Origin: Akkermansia muciniphila
GTDB taxonomy: Bacteria; Verrucomicrobiota; Verrucomicrobiia; Verrucomicrobiales; Akkermansiaceae
Reading direction: 5' to 3'
NCBI RefSeq assembly: GCF_030848305.1
Contig: NZ_CP114598.1
Coordinates: 434,001 to 498,000 of the forward strand
DNA: 64,000 nt
Below the pieces are notes generated by a model. The model was not told the DNA's origin and made no database searches. It saw nothing but the letters and a program-made list of their open reading frames with translations. This document shows, in pieces, positions 45,868-55,098 of this stretch. Every line of letters begins with the position of its first letter. Position 1 is the stretch's first letter. Position numbers and translations under genes: made by a program.

Positions 45868-48171
45868 TTATCTTCCATGTCGAGAGGCTGATTCCAGAAT
45901 TTGCCTGGCCCGGACATGTCCCGAGTCGCGGCGAAGGGCTTCCGCAGCCGCGGCAGCGGCTTCACGATACCGCCCATTGCGGTAAAGCATCACCGCAAGA
46001 GTGAAAGGAATATCCGCATTTCCCTTATCCAGGGAAGAACAGTTTTCCAAATCTTGCAAAGCCTGCTCCAACCGGCCCACCTTTTCATTCAACAGAGCCC
46101 GGTTAAACAAAGCGCGAATAAAGGCGGGCTCTATTTTTAAAGCTTCATTAAAGGATTCCAAAGCTCCCGGCTCATCATTATTTTCAATTTGCCCCAGTCC
46201 CAGAAGATACCACAGGTTGGCATCCTTGGGAGCCAGACGCACAGCCTTTTGCATCTGGGCCACCGCCTCCCGGCTGCGGCCTTGAGAAGCTAGGAAAACG
46301 GCATAATCACGGTGCACCACGGAAGAAGTGGCATCCCATTTCAAAGCTTTGGAAAACCACAATTCCGCAGTTTTCGCATCCTTGCGGCTGATGGCTATCT
46401 GGGCCAGCTTCATAGCTCCGGAAGGTTGGTCCGCCTGGTGCAAAGCGGCGGCAGTAAGCTCCCTCATTCCCGGACTGTCCGGAGGAAGGGAATCCCGCAA
46501 AGCCCACTCCGCCTGCAAGCGCACGACCCTGAACGGATCATTAAGAAGTTTGCCCGCAGCTGGATTACCCGCACGCCCCATCACTTTGGCGGCGGCGGCC
46601 CGCGTCAGAGGATCCGGGTCCTTAACCGCCGCGGCTGCCACTTCCTGAACGGAGGGTTCATGAGCCCACGCATCCATCAAATCCAATAACGTAGCGCGCC
46701 ATGCGCCCACTTCCTCCCTCTTGAAACATTCCATAAGCAGAGGCAGAACATCCTCCTTCCCTTCGTAGGCATGCTGAACGGCCCGGGTCCGTTCCCTGTA
46801 CTGCGCCATCTTGGAGTTAACCCCGTAATATTCCTTTACCGCCTCCGCAGCCCATTCATTGCTTTTTTCCCTGTGGCACATGGTACAGGCATTCGGAATA
46901 CCCAACTCTACGCTCAGCAAAGGATCAGGAGAATTGAAAGAATGATCCCTGCGGGGGTCACGAGCCATATACAGGCTTTCCGGCATATGGCATTCCACAC
47001 ACCGGGAGCCCATGCTGGACTGAGGACATGGCGTATGCGCAGCCATGTCAATAATGGGAGCTTTTACGCCGTTTACCGCTTCTCCAGTACCATGGCACCT
47101 CAAGCAAAGCGTATTATCTTCTTGAGGAAGCTTCAGCGTCCCCGTATGCGGATCATGACAGTCCAAACAGGTCACCCCCGCCTTGCCCATACGGCTTAAC
47201 CGCAGGCCAGTCTCGCAATAATCCTCATCCCTCTGCATGCCGTTGGGCCAGAAAACGCCGGGCTGAACGGGAAGCACCAGTTGGAAATGATTGTCAAAGC
47301 GGTTGCCTACGGCAAAATCATGATCGAATTCATCCCTTCTGGCATGGCAGGAAGCGCAGTTATCATGAATCTGCTGCGGCGTCAGCTTGTTCCTGGTGGA
47401 AATCATGCACCCCGTCCCCGCCTCCGGATTGTCCAGCAGGGGGCCGTGGCACTGAATGCAAGTCACTCCGGGCTCCGTCCAAGTAGAAGCATACCGGTCT
47501 TTAACAGGATCATAATTTTTATGGAACAGAGACATGTGGCACCACGCACACTGCGTGTTCCAATTCATGCCGCGCCCTGTCCAGTGTCCCCAGTCTCCCG
47601 GCTGACGGGCATCCTCGCCGAAAATATCAAACCATTCTTTGCGGTTCACGTCCCATGCAGCGCTCAAGGTATGAAAACCGCCGTCCCTGGCGGGAACCAG
47701 ATACTGCACCAGGGGAATCCTCCCTGTGGCCCATTCCGCGCGCCAGGAAGTTGAGGACTGACTGTCATGGACCATGCGCCCGTGGCCATCCGTAGAGAAT
47801 TGGAGAATGCTGCCATGGGCATCCAGCTTCATATTATGGAACGCTTCAGACTCCCACTGATCTCCCAGTTTGCGGAATGCCCAGGCATGGTCTGAACCGG
47901 CCCACTGACGGAATTCCTTTTCATGACAGGCTCCACACTGCATGGAAATGGGCACCTCATTCTGGTCCCAGTGCTCACTGCCTCCTGAAAAAACAACCGG
48001 CTGCGCCGCCGCTCCAGCGCGTTTGTCCATCCAGGCTTTCATCATCGTGCCCAGTCCAACCAAAGCCCCAAGAATAACGAGGAGAACCACCCATTTTTTC
48101 ATGGAAGGGCGGTTCATAGGCGCATCGGCAGATTCAGGGGCGGACATGACGGAAATATTCTGCCATAGCAT
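45868..48171 (-). CDS. Octaheme cytochrome c with HEAT-like and TPR regions
   Basis: 767 residues from the ATG at 48171, which has GGTGGAG 5 bases upstream. An N-terminal membrane anchor (27-44) is followed by eight CxxCH heme sites in order: CGACH, CAWCH, CIQCH, CASCH, CLDCH, CLRCH, CVECH, CTMCH. After the last heme come HEAT-like repeats (EEVGAWRATLLDLMDA, PLTRAAAAKVMGRAGNP) and then TPRs (AELWFSKALKWDATS, NLWYLLGLGQIENNDEPGAL, ALFNRALLNEKVGRLEQAL). It is a periplasmic electron carrier or reductase, perhaps for nitrogen, sulfur or cytochrome-peroxide substrates; none can be fixed. In-frame ATGs at 48219 and 48147 exist. Confidence 0.88.
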   Translation of the reverse strand: MLWQNISVMSAPESADAPMNRPSMKKWVVLLVILGALVGLGTMMKAWMDKRAGAAAQPVVFSGGSEHWDQNEVPISMQCGACHEKEFRQWAGSDHAWAFRKLGDQWESEAFHNMKLDAHGSILQFSTDGHGRMVHDSQSSTSWRAEWATGRIPLVQYLVPARDGGFHTLSAAWDVNRKEWFDIFGEDARQPGDWGHWTGRGMNWNTQCAWCHMSLFHKNYDPVKDRYASTWTEPGVTCIQCHGPLLDNPEAGTGCMISTRNKLTPQQIHDNCASCHARRDEFDHDFAVGNRFDNHFQLVLPVQPGVFWPNGMQRDEDYCETGLRLSRMGKAGVTCLDCHDPHTGTLKLPQEDNTLCLRCHGTGEAVNGVKAPIIDMAAHTPCPQSSMGSRCVECHMPESLYMARDPRRDHSFNSPDPLLSVELGIPNACTMCHREKSNEWAAEAVKEYYGVNSKMAQYRERTRAVQHAYEGKEDVLPLLMECFKREEVGAWRATLLDLMDAWAHEPSVQEVAAAAVKDPDPLTRAAAAKVMGRAGNPAAGKLLNDPFRVVRLQAEWALRDSLPPDSPGMRELTAAALHQADQPSGAMKLAQIAISRKDAKTAELWFSKALKWDATSSVVHRDYAVFLASQGRSREAVAQMQKAVRLAPKDANLWYLLGLGQIENNDEPGALESFNEALKIEPAFIRALFNRALLNEKVGRLEQALQDLENCSSLDKGNADIPFTLAVMLYRNGRYREAAAAAAEALRRDSGHVRARQILESASRHGR

Positions 48172-48240
48172 ACGCGCTCCACCAAGGAACTTTTGCATCA
48201 GGCAGGGCAGCCCTGACATGCCCAGTCCGCAAACGGCAGA

Positions 48241-49566
48241 TTATTCCTCCTCTTCCAGGGCCTCATCCTTCATCAGGGGAGTAACCCGGGTCACGGTACA
48301 GCGCTCCACACCGCCATTCTCCGTCCGGGTCACCTTGAATTCCAGCCCTCTATAGCTGACAGTATCCCCTTCCTCCGCAGGAGCCTCCAGCAAATTAAGA
48401 ATCAGGCCACCTACGGTATCTATTTCCCCGTCCTCCAAATCCATATCCATGGCTTCCCCCAATTCCTCAATGCGTGCCAGACCGGATACGTCACAGGAGA
48501 AGCCCACCGCATCTCCAGGCAGCTCCGTCAGCACTTTGATGCGGCCGCGGTCCCAGCCCATTACTTCTGAAAATACATCCGTCAGGGTCAGAAGTCCGGA
48601 AGTCCCCCCGTGCTCATCCAGAATAATGGCAAGGCGCACATTGTCCTTCCTCATGATTTCCACCACATTGTCAAACTTTACCGTTTTGGGGACCTTGGGT
48701 ATGGCATGGATGTACTCAGGAGTCAGAGCCTTCCTGCGGAACATGATACGGAACAGGTCGCGGGCATGCACCATGCCCACCACATGGTCCAGGTCACCGC
48801 GGTAGACAGGGTAACGAGTACGGCGGGTGCGACGCACAATTTCCCGTATCTGCTCATGTTCCGCCCCTTCAGGAATGGCGTCTATCCTGACGCGCGGGGT
48901 CATGACCTGGTGAACATACAGATCATCCAGGTCAAACAAGCCATCCATAATTCGGCCGGATTCCTGCGGCAACGCCCCGTTTTCATGGCTCTCTTCAATA
49001 ATATACTGGAGTTCTTCCGCAGAATGGTAGTGGGACGTGGATTCATTCCGGTCCACGCCCAGCAACCCCAGAAAGAAATTGCCCAGAGCATTCATGCCCA
49101 CTACCAGGGGATACAGGCAGAGCTGGATCATGTACATGGGCATCGCAATCATGAGGCAAAGCTTTGCAGCATACTGGAGTGAAAGCGCCTTGGGCACCAT
49201 TTCCCCAAGCACAATATGCAGGTATGTCAATACCGCCACGGACAGAATGCTGGCCGCGCCATGAGCCACCAGCCAGGAAGCCCAGCCGTACTGCGCCAGC
49301 CATTCATGAAGCCATCCGGCGACAGCATGCTCTCCATACATACCCAGCCCCAGACTGGCGAATGTAACGCCAAGCTGTGCCGTAGCAATATAGCGGTCCT
49401 GCAACCGGGGCGTTTTCAATATCAGGGAAACACGGCGCGCTACCATGTTCCCGGACACCCCCATCTGCTCCAACGCCGCACGGGGCGCGCCAAGCAAGGC
49501 AAATTCTGCGGCCACAAACAGGCCGTTCAACACAATCAGCAACAGAATAATGAAAATAGTCATCAT
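48241..49566 (-). CDS. CNNM/HlyC-type transporter (DUF21-CBS-CorC_HlyC)
   Basis: 441 residues. An N-terminal DUF21 membrane domain (four helices, with LFVAAEFALL at the start and LGEMVPKALSLQYA) is followed by a CBS pair (VMTPRVRIDAIPE, VYRGDLDHVVGMVHARDL, LAIILDEHGGTSGLLT) and a C-terminal CorC_HlyC domain (TVGGLILNLL). The family handles Mg2+/Co2+ or related cation efflux. The start codon overlaps the stop of the paralogue upstream by 4 bases, so the two are co-translated and may form a heteromer. Confidence 0.92.
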   Translation of the reverse strand: MMTIFIILLLIVLNGLFVAAEFALLGAPRAALEQMGVSGNMVARRVSLILKTPRLQDRYIATAQLGVTFASLGLGMYGEHAVAGWLHEWLAQYGWASWLVAHGAASILSVAVLTYLHIVLGEMVPKALSLQYAAKLCLMIAMPMYMIQLCLYPLVVGMNALGNFFLGLLGVDRNESTSHYHSAEELQYIIEESHENGALPQESGRIMDGLFDLDDLYVHQVMTPRVRIDAIPEGAEHEQIREIVRRTRRTRYPVYRGDLDHVVGMVHARDLFRIMFRRKALTPEYIHAIPKVPKTVKFDNVVEIMRKDNVRLAIILDEHGGTSGLLTLTDVFSEVMGWDRGRIKVLTELPGDAVGFSCDVSGLARIEELGEAMDMDLEDGEIDTVGGLILNLLEAPAEEGDTVSYRGLEFKVTRTENGGVERCTVTRVTPLMKDEALEEEE

Positions 49567-50897
49567 GCGCCCACCCCGCTTTCCATGGCAGGTTCATTCT
49601 CCTTGCTCTCCGGAGGCAGCAGCAGGATGGAGGAAACGCGGTTATGGTCCATCTTTTCCACCACCAGCACGCGCCCGGCGATAATCAGGCGCTCCCCTTC
49701 CTTCGGAATGCAGGACATGTGCTTAATCACGCAGCCGCCCACCGTAGTGGCGCCATTCATCAAAAAAGGTATTAGGCATTCCACCTTATGGGCACGCATC
49801 ATACCGGGGATGCGCACGGAACCATCCGGCAGGTTTTCCACTTTCTCCCCGGAACGGATGAATTCCTCATCAATATCTCCCACCATTTCACCCAGCAGAC
49901 GTTCCAGCGTTACCAGCCCCACAAACTTTCCGTATTCATCCAGCACAAAGGCTTCCTTGGCTCTGTCTTCCCGCAGCCGGGCCATCAGCATCTCCACCGT
50001 CTGCATTTCCATCACGCACGGCACCTGCCTCAACATGGAACGGAGAGGAGGCAGAATCCCCTTTTCCGCATACGCGGCTACCATATCCTTGATATGCAGC
50101 ATGCCAATGACGGACTCACGACTCCCTTCATACACGGGAATATGAGTATGGGGCCTGTCTGCAATCATGTCCAAAATATCTTCCTGCGTGGCATCCGCAT
50201 CCAGGCAAACAAGCTGAAAACGGGGAATCATAATTTGTTCCACCGTGCGTTCCGCCAGAGACAAGGCGCTGTGCAGTCGTTCATGCTCATCCTCTTCCAA
50301 CATCCCGCCCTGATGACTTTCATCCAGCAGCATATTAATCTCCTGCTGGGAGTGGATGTGCTGATGGCCTCCCGGAGGGAGACGGAACAGCTTAAGAAGC
50401 AACAAACCGCTTCCATTCAGGAAGTCAATGAACCATGCGAAGCAGGCCTGTGTCCAGCGCATGGGATAATAGGTATACAAAGCTGCCTGTTTGGGAAACT
50501 GAAGCGCCAGGGATTTGGGCATCAATTCCCCAAGAATTACCTGAAAAACCGTCAGGCCGATCAGCACAACAAGGGCTGCCACAGAATTGGCCATTACGGA
50601 ATCCATCCCGCCAAACCGCTCAAACAGAGGGAACAGATAGGCGGCCAGTTCAACCTGTCCGTACGCGCCCAGAACCAGGCTGGAAATGGTAATACCGAAC
50701 TGACAGGCCGCAATGTATCGGTCCAGCTCCTTGGTATTTTCCAAAATCTTAAGCAACTGAACAGCCACCCTGCTGCCGTTCTCCGCCATTTCCCGGATCA
50801 TGTTACGGCGTACGCTTACTGCAGCGAATTCTGCCGCAACATAAAAGGCGTTGACCAGAATCAGAAAAACAATAACGAAAGTGACAAAAAGAATCAT
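49563..50897 (-). CDS. CNNM/HlyC-type transporter, paralogue of next gene
   Basis: 444 residues from the ATG at 50897. Same plan as its neighbour: DUF21 (NAFYVAAEFAAV, LGELMPKSLALQFPK), CBS pair (IMIPRFQLVCLDADA, VYEGSRESVIGMLHIKD, AFVLDEYGKFVGLVTLE) and CorC_HlyC end (TTVGGCVIKHM). The start is set by alignment to the paralogue (both begin M-I/T-hydrophobic-F/Y-VAAEFA). Open frame upstream to 51107 includes the promoter TATGAT at 50943-50938, so it is not used. An extra GHQHIHSQQE loop follows the membrane domain, a possible metal-binding His cluster. Confidence 0.9.
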   Translation of the reverse strand: MILFVTFVIVFLILVNAFYVAAEFAAVSVRRNMIREMAENGSRVAVQLLKILENTKELDRYIAACQFGITISSLVLGAYGQVELAAYLFPLFERFGGMDSVMANSVAALVVLIGLTVFQVILGELMPKSLALQFPKQAALYTYYPMRWTQACFAWFIDFLNGSGLLLLKLFRLPPGGHQHIHSQQEINMLLDESHQGGMLEEDEHERLHSALSLAERTVEQIMIPRFQLVCLDADATQEDILDMIADRPHTHIPVYEGSRESVIGMLHIKDMVAAYAEKGILPPLRSMLRQVPCVMEMQTVEMLMARLREDRAKEAFVLDEYGKFVGLVTLERLLGEMVGDIDEEFIRSGEKVENLPDGSVRIPGMMRAHKVECLIPFLMNGATTVGGCVIKHMSCIPKEGERLIIAGRVLVVEKMDHNRVSSILLLPPESKENEPAMESGVGA

Positions 50898-50937
50898 GTA
50901 TGGCAGGGGGTGTCCGCAGAACGCAACGGGCGTCCGC

Positions 50938-50965
50938 ATCATAGGAACCGAAAAAATCCTGTCAA
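50938..50965 (-). promoter_or_regulatory. Promoter of the CNNM-like pair
   Basis: Minus strand TTGACA (50965-50960), 16-base spacer, TATGAT (50943-50938): near-consensus. Leader about 34 bases to the ATG at 50897. Confidence 0.7.
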
Positions 50966-51120
50966 GAACGGGAAACAAAAAAATCTGCCATGCGGAAGGA
51001 ACTCCATCCCTCCCGGTCCTTTCCGGCATTGCCAAACTTCCAACTTCCGGCATAAACAGAAAAAATTCTGGATGATCGCTCAAGCAGTTGAGCCAACTGC
51101 AAAACATCTTTCCAGCAACC

Positions 51121-51157
51121 GAAAAGCCCCGTTCCCGGAATAACCGGAAACGGGGCT
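51121..51157 (-). terminator. Terminator after pnp
   Basis: AGCCCCGTTCCCGG (51125-51138) pairs with CCGGAAACGGGGCT (51144-51157), one C-A mismatch and a 5-base loop, followed on the minus strand by TTTTC. Confidence 0.8.
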
Positions 51158-51184
51158 GAGAGTTTAAAGGCTCAACGAAAAACG

Positions 51185-53329
51185 TTATTCCGTAATGCCA
51201 GCAGCTTCTGCTTCGGCAGCCTTGGCATCGCGTAGAGCGGCACGTATGGACATTTTCACGCGTCCCTTGTCGTCAATGCCGATGCACTTGGCAGTCACCA
51301 CGTCTCCAACGCTTACGACATCCTCCGTCTTGGCGGTGCGGCCTTCGGCCAGCTCGGAGATATGAATCAGGCCATCCTTGCCGGGCAGCACTTCCATAAA
51401 CGCGCCAAAGGTGGTCGTGGAAACAATCTTACCGGTGTACAGTTCCCCGATTTCAATGGTCTTGAACATGCGGGTAACCAATTCCAGAGCACGGTCCAGG
51501 CCTTCCTGCTTGGCGGCGTAAATATGCACGGTGCCATCTTCCTCAATATTGATATCGGCGCCGGATTCAGCCTGAATAGCCTTAATGTTCTTGCCGCCGG
51601 GGCCAATCAGCTCGCCAATGCGGTCGGCGGGAATCTTGGTGGTCTCAATACGGGGAGCATTCGGGCTCATCTGGGCCGGAGCGGCAATGGCGTCATTCAT
51701 GACCTTCAGAACATCCGTGCGGCCGGCTTTCGCCACGTGAATGGCTTCCTCCAGTATGGAGAGGGGAATGCCAGGCAGCTTGAGGTCCAGCTGGTAGCCT
51801 GTCACGCCCTCCGACGTGCCGCAAAGCTTGAAGTCCATATCACCGTAAAAGTCTTCGGAACCGATGATATCCAGCAGAGTTTTGTAAGAGGTGATTTCAT
51901 GCTGGTCATTCTGTTCCGTCACCAGGCCCACGGAAATACCCGCCACAGGACGCTTGAGGGGCACGCCGGCCGCCAGCAGAGACATCGTGCCCGCGCAGAC
52001 GGAAGCCATGGAGGTGGAACCGTTGGATTCCATGATTTCAGAAGAGACGCGAATGGCGTACGGGAATTCCTCTTCGCCAGGCACGACTGGAGCGATGGAA
52101 CGTTCCGCCAAAGCGCCGTGGCCGATTTCCCGGCGGTTCTGACCACCGAAACGGCCAGTGTCTCCCACGGAGAAAGGCGGGAAATTGTAATGCAGGATGA
52201 AGCGCTTTTCATTCACGCTTCCCGTGTAATTGTCCATGTACTGGCGTTCTTCCATCGGAGCGAGCGTCGCCAGGCAAAGGGACATTGTTTCACCGCGGGC
52301 GAACAGCGCGGAACCGTGCACCACAGGAGGCAGCACATTGACTTCCGCGGTCAGAGGGCGCAGCTGCTTGAGAGCCCGGCCATCGGCCCGTTTGTCCTTT
52401 TCCATGATGGAGATGCGGAAGGCCTTTTTCTGAATATATTCAAAAACCTGTTCCACATCAAAGTCAGTAGCTTCCGGATGGCGTTCCTTGATGGCAGCCT
52501 CCACCTCGTCGCGCAGGGCTCCCACTTTCTTCTGGCGCTCCACCTTGGAAGGGGCATAAATAGCTTCCTCAATGCGATCGCCGGCAATTTCATAGCCGAT
52601 TTCCAGCAATTCCGGCTTGGCAAGGCAAAGTTCATAAGCGCGCTTCTCCTTACCGCAAACGGCGCGGAGCTCTTCCTGCTTTTCGCAAATGACCTTCACG
52701 TTTTCCTGGGCAACACGCAAAGCGGCGATAAAATCTTCTTCCGGCAATTCATTAGCGGAACCTTCAATCATGATGACCTGGTCCTTCGTGCCGGCAAATA
52801 CCAGATCCAGCTGGCTATGTTCGCGCTGGGAATTGGTCGGATTGATAACGAACTGGCCGTCAATACGCCCCACGCGCACAGCCCCCACAGGTTCGGCAAA
52901 AGGAAGGTCGGAAACGACACAAGCGGCGGAAGCGCCGTTAATGCTCAGAATGTCCGGTTCGTTTTCACCATCGGCGGAGAGCAGAAGAGTAATTACCTGC
53001 GTATCGTAGAAGTACCCTTTGGGGAACATCGGGCGCAGGGGGCGGTCCGTCATGCGGCACGTCAGGATTTCCTTTTCCGTGGGACGCCCTTCGCGTTTGA
53101 AATAGCCGCCGGGGAACATACCCGCCGCAGCGGCCTTTTCCTTGTACTCCACGGACAGGGGGAAGAAGGTTTGTCCTTCCTTGACTTTGGTGGCGCTTAC
53201 CACGGTCACAAGAACGACGGTATCGCCGCTGCGGACAACAACAGCGCCGTCCGCCAGACGGGCCATCTTACCGGTTTCAATCGTGATGGGATTCGTACCA
53301 ACGTTGCATTCAACTGAATGTATGCTCAT
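51185..53329 (-). CDS. pnp: Polyribonucleotide nucleotidyltransferase (PNPase)
   Basis: 714 residues from the ATG at 53329; an upstream TTG gives six more codons but is not needed. Two RNase PH cores are joined by a helical domain; the second core carries LSLL-type FYGDMDFKL with the acidic catalytic residues and SNGSTSMASVCAG. A KH domain (RIGELIGPGGKNIKAIQ) and S1 domain (GKIVSTTTFGAFMEVLPG) follow. It degrades mRNA from the 3' end by phosphorolysis. rpsO lies upstream on the same strand, the usual bacterial order, but here about 770 bases and a terminator separate the two. Confidence 0.97.
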   Translation of the reverse strand: MSIHSVECNVGTNPITIETGKMARLADGAVVVRSGDTVVLVTVVSATKVKEGQTFFPLSVEYKEKAAAAGMFPGGYFKREGRPTEKEILTCRMTDRPLRPMFPKGYFYDTQVITLLLSADGENEPDILSINGASAACVVSDLPFAEPVGAVRVGRIDGQFVINPTNSQREHSQLDLVFAGTKDQVIMIEGSANELPEEDFIAALRVAQENVKVICEKQEELRAVCGKEKRAYELCLAKPELLEIGYEIAGDRIEEAIYAPSKVERQKKVGALRDEVEAAIKERHPEATDFDVEQVFEYIQKKAFRISIMEKDKRADGRALKQLRPLTAEVNVLPPVVHGSALFARGETMSLCLATLAPMEERQYMDNYTGSVNEKRFILHYNFPPFSVGDTGRFGGQNRREIGHGALAERSIAPVVPGEEEFPYAIRVSSEIMESNGSTSMASVCAGTMSLLAAGVPLKRPVAGISVGLVTEQNDQHEITSYKTLLDIIGSEDFYGDMDFKLCGTSEGVTGYQLDLKLPGIPLSILEEAIHVAKAGRTDVLKVMNDAIAAPAQMSPNAPRIETTKIPADRIGELIGPGGKNIKAIQAESGADINIEEDGTVHIYAAKQEGLDRALELVTRMFKTIEIGELYTGKIVSTTTFGAFMEVLPGKDGLIHISELAEGRTAKTEDVVSVGDVVTAKCIGIDDKGRVKMSIRAALRDAKAAEAEAAGITE

Positions 53330-54036
53330 TATATTTTTGTCTTTCAATCACCCGCAGCCTCATCAGCCCATCCAGACCGGCTCCGGGCGGGAAGCCTGAA
53401 TGGCGTCAGGTACGGGCAGTGCCTCAGGAAGATGTTATCCGCAACAGTCCTTTCCCAGAAACAGAGGGGAAATACTGTCGGCGCGGCAGGACGCGCATCC
53501 CAGATGGATCAAACGCTCCGGCCCAGTCTTACCGGCTTGACAGCCTGTGAAAATCCGAAAATTTCTCAAGGCATGCCCGACAGAAACGTTTCGGGAAACG
53601 AATCCCCAAACGTCGAATGCGAGCATAATCCCTGTCAAGGATAATGCAAGCAAATAGTTTGATAGCCATAGCAGTTCATTTCCTTCAAGAATCTTAAATA
53701 TCTCATCCGCATCAGGAGCCATCCTGCTTTCATCCATTCCATATTCTTCGCATTCCTGATTGAAAGGCATTCCTCCAAGTAAGCTATCCGGAGACGCCTG
53801 TCTTTCTTCGCCGAGTGAAAATGCAGAACTTAAAGGGCGAACCCGTATTACTGCCTGACGCCCATAACAGCCGCCAACTGCTCTTTCATCCGTATTTTCC
53901 TATTCCTTGCGCGCCTGCATCATACCTACAATAAAAGACAGGCCTTCCAAACTCTCCCGACTAAAACGCAAATCCACCATGCCGACACCCTTTCCATGAC
54001 GGCATTACCGCCCCGGTAGCTTCCTCCCGGAAAAGC
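53330..54036. other. rpsO-pnp spacer, largely unexplained
   Basis: About 700 bases between pnp and the rpsO terminator. Besides the weak 111-codon frame at 53435-53770, I see no gene. A TATAAT overlaps the pnp ATG and cannot be its promoter. The pnp promoter and any processing hairpin could not be placed with confidence. Confidence 0.4.
53435..53770 (-). CDS. Possible small membrane protein in rpsO-pnp spacer
   Basis: 111 codons on the same strand as rpsO and pnp. One clear hydrophobic segment (LLWLSNYLLALSLTGIMLAF) is followed by a Cys-rich tail (CASC, DCC at the end). No family is recognised, no ribosome-binding site stands out, and the ends look unlike a mature protein, so it may be chance or a relic. 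Confidence 0.3.
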   Translation of the reverse strand: MPFNQECEEYGMDESRMAPDADEIFKILEGNELLWLSNYLLALSLTGIMLAFDVWGFVSRNVSVGHALRNFRIFTGCQAGKTGPERLIHLGCASCRADSISPLFLGKDCCG

Positions 54037-54074
54037 CGTAAAAACAACGGCCGCTGCGGAAAACCGCAACGGCC
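54037..54074 (-). terminator. Terminator after rpsO
   Basis: GGCCGCTGCGG (54049-54059) pairs with CCGCAACGGCC (54064-54074), one C-A mismatch and an AAAA loop. On the minus strand GTTGTTTTTA follows. It separates rpsO from pnp. Confidence 0.85.
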
Positions 54075-54101
54075 GAATCAAACGGGAATATGCTCCGCCT
54101 T

Positions 54102-54356
54102 TTAGCGGCGAAGGCCAAGACGCTGAATCAGGCTCTGGTACTGAGCCAGATCTTCACGCTTGACGTAATCAAGAAGCTTGCGGCGCAGAGCCACCATCTT
54201 CAACAACCCGCGGCGGGAAGAAACATCGTGCTTGTTCGTGCTCAGGTGTTCCGTCAGGTGGGCGATGCGCTGGGTCAGGCGGGCGATCTGGTAGCTGGAG
54301 CTACCGGAATCCTTCTCATGCATCTTGAATTCCTGCAAATTGATTTCGTTACTCAT
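54102..54356 (-). CDS. rpsO: 30S ribosomal protein uS15
   Basis: 84 residues, near the usual 88. Helical with the conserved [39 protein letters not shown] segment split across helices 2-3 and [24 protein letters not shown] at the end. It binds 16S rRNA early in platform assembly. An AAGGA lies 12 bases upstream of the ATG, one of the few clear Shine-Dalgarno-like sites in the window. It has its own terminator. Confidence 0.97.
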   Translation of the reverse strand: MSNEINLQEFKMHEKDSGSSSYQIARLTQRIAHLTEHLSTNKHDVSSRRGLLKMVALRRKLLDYVKREDLAQYQSLIQRLGLRR

Positions 54357-54447
54357 AAGTGTTTTCCTTGAATGTATTTAGCTCGTGGCAGCGGCTAATC
54401 GACACTGTGAGGGCGCCAACTATGCACCATCCAGCCCTAAAAGCAAT

Positions 54448-55098
54448 TCAAATTTCGTCATTCCGGGGAATTTGCCTTTGTTCCTGCGAAAGCGGCCCCT
54501 CTTCATTTTTCCCGGTATTCCAAACTTCGCGGTCCTTCTCCGTCACGGAGCGAACCACGCGGCAGGGATTGCCCACAGCCACGACATTGGCGGGGATGTC
54601 CCTCGTCACCACGCTGCCCGCTCCTATCACGGAATTTCTTCCGATACGCACGCCCGGAGCAATCACCGCGTGACCGCCTATCCATACTCCGTCCTCAATG
54701 GTAATAGGCCGGGCAAATTCCAGCCCCTGCCGCCTCAGCTCCGGGTCTACGGGATGCCCGGCAGTATAAATGCCCACATTGGGACCTATCAGCACGTCAT
54801 TGCCGATGGTAACGGCAGCGCAGTCCAGCACCACGAGGTTGAAATTGGCATACACCCGGTCCCCCAGCCGTATATTGGAGCCGTAATCACAACGCAGCGG
54901 AGGTTCCAGATAACACCCCTCTCCCATTTGGCCGAAAAGCTCCCGGGCCAAATCCCGGCGCAGACACTCATCTTCCGGAGCGGACTGGTTGTAGCGGAAA
55001 ACGAGCCGGCGCGCCCTGAGCCGGGCGGCGGCCAATTCAGAATCCTGGGCATGATACAGGCGCCCGGACAGCATGTTATTCCAGTCCTTCGAGGCCAT
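54448..55098 (-). CDS. Maltose/galactoside-type O-acetyltransferase (left-handed beta helix)
   Basis: 216 residues. The Maa/LacA/NodL plan is clear: an N-terminal Mac domain (MLSGRLYHAQDSELAAAR), FRYNQS, then hexapeptide repeats (GSNIRLGDRVYANFNLVVLD, VTIGNDVLIGPNVGIYTAGHP with the catalytic His, GVWIGGHAVIAPGVRIGRNSVIG). It moves acetyl from acetyl-CoA to a sugar hydroxyl. The start overlaps the end of the L,D-transpeptidase gene by 23 bases, so envelope or wall-sugar modification is possible; soluble maltose-type substrates are as likely. The C-terminus is about 20 residues longer than usual and polar. Confidence 0.9.
   Translation of the reverse strand: MASKDWNNMLSGRLYHAQDSELAAARLRARRLVFRYNQSAPEDECLRRDLARELFGQMGEGCYLEPPLRCDYGSNIRLGDRVYANFNLVVLDCAAVTIGNDVLIGPNVGIYTAGHPVDPELRRQGLEFARPITIEDGVWIGGHAVIAPGVRIGRNSVIGAGSVVTRDIPANVVAVGNPCRVVRSVTEKDREVWNTGKNEEGPLSQEQRQIPRNDEI

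Noticed and set aside
51362-53317. Open frame of 651 codons on the plus strand
   Set aside because: Antisense to pnp; composition is that of a shadow frame.
53324-53335. TATAAT box at the start of pnp
   Set aside because: It overlaps the ATG itself and the protein start is fixed by family alignment, so it is probably chance.
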